From Aldehydirespirator sp965203575 (GTDB taxonomy: Bacteria > Actinomycetota > Acidimicrobiia > Acidimicrobiales > Aldehydirespiratoraceae): a DNA stretch of 64,000 nt. The notes beneath the pieces were generated by a model, which was not told the DNA's origin, searched no databases, and saw only the letters and a program-made list of their open reading frames with translations. The translations under genes and the position numbers were made by a program. Below are positions 59,233 through 64,000 of the stretch, one piece after another (within the stretch, counting starts at the first letter, position 1; the number at the start of each line of letters is the position of its first letter). The stretch is taken from NCBI GenBank assembly GCA_965203575.1, contig OZ241894.1:186001-250000 (forward strand), written 5' to 3'.

Positions 59233-60201
59233 GTGCACGGTGGGATCTGGCCTCTGGAGGAGCTCAGATCGGCGGTCGTCTCCGTGGATTTCGACCGGCT
59301 GGCTCTGGACGGGATCGCGGCTGCGGCCGGCGTTCCCGCCGTCGTCGTGGATGTGGGCGAGGACCCCGCCGACGACGTGGGATCGGCATTGGCCGCGCTC
59401 CCGGTGGTCTCGGTCGCGATGGGGGCCGGGGGCGAGTCGTGGGATCTCGCACTCGACGATCCCGGCCCGGCCCTCGAGGGGCTGCGAGCCAACCCGCAAG
59501 CCGCGGTCGTAGCCGCTCAGACGCTGCGCCGCGGGGCGGGACTGGACCTATATGACGCGCTGCTGGTGGAGAGCCTCGCCTATGCCACCCTCCAGGCCGG
59601 TCCCGAGCACGCCGGCTGGCTGGCACAGCGGGGACGGCGGGTCCGGAGGGACACCGACCAGCCTCGCATCGAAGTGACCGACGACGGTTCGGTGGTCACG
59701 GTGACCCTCAACCGTCCCCGCCTGCTCAACCTGTTCGACGCGGCCATGCGCGACCAGCTGGTGGATGTCCTCAAGGCGCTGGAGGCCGGAGCTGATGACC
59801 GGCCGGTTGTTCTCACCGGCGCGGCAGGCAACTTCTGCGCGGGGGGTGATCCGGCCGAGTTCGGCACGGTCTCAGACCCTGTGACCGCTCACTTGATCCG
59901 CAGCCGGGCCAATGCCGCGCCGTGGCTGGCCGCCATCGCCGACCGGACGACGGCGCTGATCGACGGGGCATGCGTCGGCGCGGGCGTCGAGCTGGCCGCG
60001 TTCTGCGCCACGGTCACCGCCACCGACCGGGCCCGCTTCCGGCTCCCCGAGCTGTCCATGGGCCTGATCCCCGGCGCGGGGGGCACGGTGAGCATCCCGG
60101 CCCGGATCGGTCGCCAGCGAACACTGAAGTGGCTGCTGACCGACGCCGAACTTGACGCGGCCACCGCGCTGGAATGGGGGCTGGCCGACACCCTTGCCTG
60201 A
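59233..60201 (+). CDS. Enoyl-CoA hydratase/isomerase with extra N-terminal region
   Basis: A 322-residue protein. Residues from about 140 onward are a crotonase domain with NFCAGGDPAEFG and IDGACVGAGVELAAFC forming the oxyanion hole, and LPELSMGLIPGAGGT carrying the usual catalytic Glu. The first 135 residues are not a standard crotonase start; they include a helical stretch similar to the C-terminal end of crotonases, so an incomplete domain duplication is possible. The C-terminus is short. The GTG at 59233 lies 7 bp after the ligase stop, indicating co-translation. Confidence 0.85.
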   Translation: MHGGIWPLEELRSAVVSVDFDRLALDGIAAAAGVPAVVVDVGEDPADDVGSALAALPVVSVAMGAGGESWDLALDDPGPALEGLRANPQAAVVAAQTLRRGAGLDLYDALLVESLAYATLQAGPEHAGWLAQRGRRVRRDTDQPRIEVTDDGSVVTVTLNRPRLLNLFDAAMRDQLVDVLKALEAGADDRPVVLTGAAGNFCAGGDPAEFGTVSDPVTAHLIRSRANAAPWLAAIADRTTALIDGACVGAGVELAAFCATVTATDRARFRLPELSMGLIPGAGGTVSIPARIGRQRTLKWLLTDAELDAATALEWGLADTLA

Positions 60202-60278
60202 GCGGCCCCTTCCCCGGCCGCCGGCATCTCGGCCGCCTCGTCGAAGTCCCGGTCATAAAGGCGAATGATCGCCCCAAA

Positions 60279-60296
60279 CCGCCGAAAATTCGGCGG
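60279..60296. terminator. Hairpin between convergent genes
   Basis: CCGCCGAA and its complement TTCGGCGG (60279-60286 / 60289-60296) form a perfect stem with AA between. On the minus strand it is followed by TTTGGGG, so it can end the membrane-protein transcript as well as the hydratase transcript. Confidence 0.6.
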
Positions 60297-60301
60297 AACG
60301 G

Positions 60302-61138
60302 CTACTTGTGGACGAAGGTCTGGGCCAGGGGGGCCTGCTCGAAGCCGGAGGGGGCGGTCCCTGTGGTGGCGTAGAGGTAGAGCGCGGTCTGGAAGATGGC
60401 GTTCAGAGCGGTGAGCACGACCACGACCACCGCCACCCACGCCGCGGCGACGATGATCCCTACCGCCATCAGCAACTGCCAGCCGGACGCGATGAAGAGT
60501 CCGGCCACAATGGCCGCCGGGATGATCAGAACGAAACCGAGAAGGCCGAACCCGACCCGGGCCGCGATGTTCTCGCCCCATGTGCGGCGCAGCAGAGAGG
60601 CCGACTGCTTGAGACCGGCTATGGCCCCCAGGTCGTCGATGACGATGGCGGGCACGGTCAGGAAGGTCACCACGTCCCAGGCCATCTCCAGCATGTGGGT
60701 GACGATTCGCCCCAGCCAGCCGGCCCGTTCCCTCAGCGCCTGGAGGACCAGCCCGACGGTGGTGGTGATGATCGCCCACGGGACCAGGCCCGGGATGCGG
60801 GCGAACGCCCGGCCGATGGCGCTGCGCACCGTCGGGTCGCCCCCGGTGAGCCTCTCGTGGGCCCCGGCGACCAGCGCGCCGTTGAAGAACACCGCCACGA
60901 CGCCCAGGACCAGAGCGGCCGCGATGTAGACCACGATCATCGCCGGGTTGAACTCCATGGTCGTCTGGCCGTGCGAGGACGTGGTCGACAACGTGAGGAA
61001 CGTGAGCGCGATCGCGACCGCTATCACGACGGCCGACACGAGAAAGGACAGCACCGGCATCCACAGCAGTTCCCGGTCCTTCTTCAGCACACCCCAAGAG
61101 ATCTTGGCCAGACTCCAGGTGTTGGCGAGACGTCCCAT
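60302..61138 (-). CDS. DUF6159-like multi-pass membrane protein
   Basis: A 278-residue membrane protein with about five to six hydrophobic helices. Its N-terminus, WSLAKISWGVLKKDRELLWMPVLS, and the central AIIDDLG-type segment (here TVPAIVIDDLGAIAGLKQSASLL) match a widespread family of unknown function (DUF6159). The ATG at 61138 has AGGAGA five bases upstream. There is no enzymatic motif. It lies between acyl-CoA metabolism genes but no link is evident. Confidence 0.8.
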   Translation of the reverse strand: MGRLANTWSLAKISWGVLKKDRELLWMPVLSFLVSAVVIAVAIALTFLTLSTTSSHGQTTMEFNPAMIVVYIAAALVLGVVAVFFNGALVAGAHERLTGGDPTVRSAIGRAFARIPGLVPWAIITTTVGLVLQALRERAGWLGRIVTHMLEMAWDVVTFLTVPAIVIDDLGAIAGLKQSASLLRRTWGENIAARVGFGLLGFVLIIPAAIVAGLFIASGWQLLMAVGIIVAAAWVAVVVVVLTALNAIFQTALYLYATTGTAPSGFEQAPLAQTFVHK

Positions 61139-61198
61139 AGTTTCTCCTGACGCTCGGTTCGGAGGCGACGACCTGCAGAGTATCGGCGCGGCCGCTGT

Positions 61199-62410
61199 CT
61201 ACCGTGGCTCCCGCGGCAGACCCAGGACCCGCTCCCCTATTATGTTGCGCTGTATCTCATTGCTTCCCCCGTAGATCGTGTGGGCCCGCGAATAGAGGAA
61301 CGTCCGCTGCCATGGGTCGAGCCGGTAGTCCAGCCCACCCTCCCCGGCGTGAGCACCGTCGCCCGGTTCGGCAACCATCGCGGCCGCGCCCCGGACCCTC
61401 ATGGCCAGCTCCCCCAGGCGCTGGTGCCACGACGCCCAGTAGAGCTTGCCGATCGACTGCTCCGGCCCGGCGAGCTGGTCGTGGGTGAGCGAGGTCAGCA
61501 TCCGCATCTGGTTGTAGCGCAGGATCTCGAGCTCGATGTGGCTCTGCACCAGCTCCGACCGCAGCACATCGCTTTGGATGCGCCCGGATTCCCGCGCCTC
61601 CGCCACCAGGGAGTCGAACTCCTGGCGGAAGCTGATCTGCTGGCCGAGGGTGCTCGCTCCCCGCTCGAAGGCGAGGGTGCCCATGGCCACCCTCCAGCCG
61701 TTGCCCTCGCCGCCCACGACAAGGTCGGCCTCGGTTACCGCATCGTCGAAGAACGTCTCGTTGAACTCGACCCCGCCGTTGATCTGCACGATGGGCCGGA
61801 TCTCGATGCCGGGCTGGTCCATGGGAACGAGCAGGTAGCTGAGCCCGGCGTGCCGTTGCGAGCCCGGAGTGCTGCGGGCCAGCACGAAGATCCAGTCGGC
61901 GTGCTGGGCCAGCGATGTCCAGACCTTCTGGCCGCTCAGGACCCACTGGCCGCCCCGTCTGGTGGCGGTCGTGGACACGCCGGCGAGATCGCTGCCTGCG
62001 CCGGGCTCCGAGTAGCCCTGGCACCACAACTCCCGGGCTTCCAGGATCGGGGGCACGAAGCGCTGCTGCTGCTCAACCGATCCGAACGCCATCAGGGTGG
62101 GGCCGAGCAGCATCACACCCACGTTGGGAAGCCGTCCGGGGGCGCGCGCGGTGGTGTAGGCGTTGAAGAACACGACCTGCTCGGCCAGCGTGCACCCCCG
62201 GCCGCCGATCGACTCGGGAAAGTCGAGCCCGAGCCATCCCCCCGACGCCAGCTCCTGCTCCCAGGCGATCTGGACTTCGACCGGCACGTCGTCCTGTCCG
62301 GTGAGGCCCCGGCCCCGGTACCGGGCGAATTCGCCGACCAGGTGCTCCTCGAGCCAGGTGCGCACCTCGTCGGCGAAGCTGGCGAGCCTCGGGTCGGACC
62401 GAAGATCCAT
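61199..62410 (-). CDS. Acyl-CoA dehydrogenase
   Basis: A 403-residue FAD-dependent dehydrogenase that forms an alpha-beta double bond in acyl-CoA. The segments WCQGYSEPGAGSDLAG and VWTSLAQHADWIFVLART (FAD-binding beta domain), and the C-terminal IYGGSNEIQRNIIGERVLGLPR are diagnostic. It resembles the FadE17/FadE26-like large-substrate branch found in actinobacterial sterol and fatty-acid catabolism. The ATG at 62410 has TACGCT 8 nt upstream. The start is divergent from the molybdopterin gene with only 25 bp between. Confidence 0.93.
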   Translation of the reverse strand: MDLRSDPRLASFADEVRTWLEEHLVGEFARYRGRGLTGQDDVPVEVQIAWEQELASGGWLGLDFPESIGGRGCTLAEQVVFFNAYTTARAPGRLPNVGVMLLGPTLMAFGSVEQQQRFVPPILEARELWCQGYSEPGAGSDLAGVSTTATRRGGQWVLSGQKVWTSLAQHADWIFVLARSTPGSQRHAGLSYLLVPMDQPGIEIRPIVQINGGVEFNETFFDDAVTEADLVVGGEGNGWRVAMGTLAFERGASTLGQQISFRQEFDSLVAEARESGRIQSDVLRSELVQSHIELEILRYNQMRMLTSLTHDQLAGPEQSIGKLYWASWHQRLGELAMRVRGAAAMVAEPGDGAHAGEGGLDYRLDPWQRTFLYSRAHTIYGGSNEIQRNIIGERVLGLPREPR

Positions 62411-62418
62411 CAAGCTGG

Positions 62419-62428
62419 AGCGTACAAT
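62419..62428. promoter_or_regulatory. Overlapping divergent leaderless -10 boxes
   Basis: On the plus strand TACAAT (62423-62428) ends 7 nt before the ATG at 62436. On the minus strand TACGCT (62424-62419) ends 8 nt before the ATG at 62410. The boxes share two bases, so only one direction can be opened at a time. Confidence 0.55.
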
Positions 62429-62435
62429 CGCCCCG

Positions 62436-64000
62436 ATGGACGAGCCTGAACCTGCGGAGCAGCGGTCACGAGAGGGCCGCAGGGCGGGCGGTGTTGCGGG
62501 ATTCGCGGCGGGAGTCCTGGGTGCCGCCGTTGCGCTGGGCTTCGGCGAACTGATCGAAGGCGTCACCGAGACCATCCCATCGCTGGTCATCGCGGTGGGC
62601 GAGGTGGTCACCGACTACACGCCCGGCGACATCGTGGCCTTCAGCATCGCCAACATAGGCGCCAGCCAGAAGACGGTGCTCACGGCCGGGATAGTCGTCG
62701 TCTCGTTGGCCATCTGCGGTCTGTTGGGCCGTCAAGCCTCGGGCGGTGGACGCCTGATGGCCATCGCCGGCTTCGCGCTCTTCGGGCTGGTCGGCGGTTG
62801 GGCTGCCGCTCGCAACCCGCTGAGCCCCGCAGTGGCCTCGTGGCTGGTTGCGCTCGCCGCCGCCGTGTTGGGCGCGGCCGTCACCCTTTTTCTGGTGAGC
62901 CGGGCGCCCGCCTGGCGCCCGAGCACTGCCGGCGTGGACGCGGATGAGGCGGGCACCGGAGACGCAGACACGCAACAGGAGTCGGCCGGCCAGCAGGAGT
63001 CGGTCACGCAACAGGAGTCGGCCGGCACGCGCCGGTCGTTCTTCGGCTTTGCCGCCGGCGCTGGAGTTACCGCCCTCAGCTTGGTCGGGCTGGGGCGGGG
63101 CTTGCGGGGACCGTCCGCGGCCGAGAAGGCCAGAGAGACCTACGCGCTGCCGCCGAGGACGACCGACCCAGCCCCCGACGCGACGAGCGGTGCCACCACG
63201 GCCGGCCGCGACACCATCGATATACCCGAGGGCATAGAAGTCCCAGAGGGCATAGAGATTCCAGAGGGCATAGAGATCCCGGAAGGCATAGAGATCCCCG
63301 AAGGCATCGAGATCCCCGACGAGATCGTTGTCGAAGCTCCAGACGAGCCCACAACGACCACCACGACACAACCCCCCGAAGAGCCCGCAACCACCACCAC
63401 GACACAACCCCCCGAAGAACCCGCAACCACCACCACGACACAGCCGCCAGAGGAACCAGAACCCACAACCACCACCACGACACAACCCTCCGAAGAACCC
63501 GCAACCACCACAGAGCCGCCTGCCGAGGTCGAAGCGCCGACAACCACCACCGCCGAAGAACCAGAACCCACTACCACCACCACGACACAGCCGCCAGAGG
63601 AACCAGAACCCACAACCACCACCACGACACAGCCCCCCGAAGAGCCCGCAACCACCACCACACAGCCACGGGGCCAGTCGTCGCGATACCCGCAGGTGGC
63701 CCACCTCGACACGCTCGACGACGAGGTGCCGGACATCTCGCCCTACGTGACCCCGATCTCCCCCACCAACGAGTTCTACCGGATCGACACTGCGCTGACG
63801 ATCCCGCAGGTCGACCCGGAGTCGTGGCGCCTGCGCATCACCGGCCTGGTCGACAACCCCTACGAGCTCACGTACCAGGACATCCGATCCATGCGCCTCG
63901 CCGACTACGTGATCACGCTCTCCTGCGTGTCCAATCAAGTGGGGGGCGGGCTCGTCGATAACGCCATCTGGACCGGCATCCCTCTCTACGAGCTGCTGCA
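62436..64000 (+). CDS. Membrane-anchored molybdopterin-dependent oxidoreductase, sulfite-oxidase type (3' end outside window)
   Basis: The frame is open from the ATG at 62436 to the window edge, 521 full codons. About four hydrophobic helices span residues 20-160. A QQES repeat region and a further hydrophobic segment (RRSFFGFAAGAG) follow. Next come five IPEGIE-type repeats (about 263-292), a Thr/Pro/Glu-rich linker (about 306-410), and a molybdopterin domain starting at YVTPISPTNEFYRID. Cys497 in TLSCVSN matches the Mo-ligand Cys of sulfite oxidase/YedY-type enzymes. The catalytic domain would face outside, with electrons passed to an unknown partner. TACAAT lies 7 nt before the start. Confidence 0.88.
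   Translation, partial: MDEPEPAEQRSREGRRAGGVAGFAAGVLGAAVALGFGELIEGVTETIPSLVIAVGEVVTDYTPGDIVAFSIANIGASQKTVLTAGIVVVSLAICGLLGRQASGGGRLMAIAGFALFGLVGGWAAARNPLSPAVASWLVALAAAVLGAAVTLFLVSRAPAWRPSTAGVDADEAGTGDADTQQESAGQQESVTQQESAGTRRSFFGFAAGAGVTALSLVGLGRGLRGPSAAEKARETYALPPRTTDPAPDATSGATTAGRDTIDIPEGIEVPEGIEIPEGIEIPEGIEIPEGIEIPDEIVVEAPDEPTTTTTTQPPEEPATTTTTQPPEEPATTTTTQPPEEPEPTTTTTTQPSEEPATTTEPPAEVEAPTTTTAEEPEPTTTTTTQPPEEPEPTTTTTTQPPEEPATTTTQPRGQSSRYPQVAHLDTLDDEVPDISPYVTPISPTNEFYRIDTALTIPQVDPESWRLRITGLVDNPYELTYQDIRSMRLADYVITLSCVSNQVGGGLVDNAIWTGIPLYELL
63222..63311 (+). repeat. Five 18-bp tandem repeats encoding IPEGIE
   Basis: Five consecutive 18-bp units encode IPEGIE, VPEGIE, IPEGIE, IPEGIE and IPEGIE, with synonymous changes at several positions. 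They join the membrane part to the Thr-rich linker of the molybdopterin oxidoreductase. Confidence 0.9.
63351..63668 (+). repeat. Low-complexity Thr/Gln/Pro/Glu repeat in the oxidoreductase linker
   Basis: About seven degenerate units built on ACCACCACCACGACACA followed by codons for QPPEEP extend over roughly 320 bp. They encode a flexible, probably extracellular stalk and are likely to vary in length between strains. Confidence 0.88.

Noticed and set aside
63222..63668. Regular repeats that could suggest a CRISPR-like or noncoding satellite array.
   Set aside because: The units are multiples of three, stay in the open frame of the oxidoreductase and have no unique spacers, so they are coding repeats.

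Overview
The window is high-GC DNA, dense with genes, that reads as the chromosome of an actinobacterium. The gene families, the many GTG and TTG starts, and the frequent leaderless start sites (a TANNNT box 6 to 8 nt before the start codon) support this. My best guess is a member or metagenome-assembled genome of the Acidimicrobiia. That lineage call is an inference from protein flavour, not from a search. I see no insertion sequence, prophage, CRISPR array, rRNA or tRNA gene.

Layout. Positions 1-9538 hold a carbohydrate (probably inositol-type) catabolic operon on the minus strand: an IolE-like dehydratase, a lipoprotein sugar-binding protein, an unusually long ABC permease, an ABC ATPase, an IolC-like kinase, a D-2-hydroxyacid dehydrogenase and a Gfo/Idh/MocA dehydrogenase cut by the window edge. 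A divergent LacI-type repressor and two perfect palindromic operators sit at its head. Positions 9541-15186 carry a hypothetical protein, a dienoyl-CoA isomerase-like crotonase, an SRPBCC protein, a PfkB kinase, a DrrAB-type ABC exporter and an XRE-cupin regulator. Positions 15277-20835 carry an orphan ABC binding lipoprotein, an amidohydrolase and an M1 aminopeptidase.

Positions 20848-37366 are the conserved translation and envelope block, all on the minus strand. In transcription order it runs M23-like protein, rpsB, tsf, pyrH, frr, cdsA, dxr, rseP, ispG, rimP, nusA, ylxR, infB, rbfA, truB, ribF. Most junctions overlap or nearly touch (ATGA, TAGTG). It couples ribosome biogenesis and translation initiation with isoprenoid precursor and phospholipid synthesis.

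Positions 37473-47263 hold gltX, an RDD membrane protein, a HicA/HicB-like pair and a branched-chain amino-acid cluster. The cluster consists of cimA, ilvE and leuB on the minus strand, and greA, a small membrane protein, leuC and leuD on the plus strand. The ilvE-cimA junction carries a 66-bp tandem duplication that forms a chain of overlapping 12-residue micro-ORFs.

Positions 47391-54398 contain a beta-propeller lipoprotein, a small membrane protein, an S9 peptidase, an aspartate aminotransferase and SerC. Positions 54442-62410 form an acyl-CoA metabolism neighbourhood: carboxyltransferase, class III CoA-transferase, a small Cys protein, an acyl-CoA ligase, an enoyl-CoA hydratase and an acyl-CoA dehydrogenase, with a DUF6159-like membrane protein. 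The window ends inside a membrane-anchored molybdopterin (sulfite-oxidase-type) oxidoreductase with long repetitive linkers.

No stretch above 300 bases lacks a gene. The most noteworthy signals are the micro-ORF chain at ilvE-cimA, the ABC permease with about 400 extra residues, a dispersed intergenic repeat family of about 39 bp, the bidirectional leaderless promoter at 62411-62435, and the repetitive linkers in the last gene.
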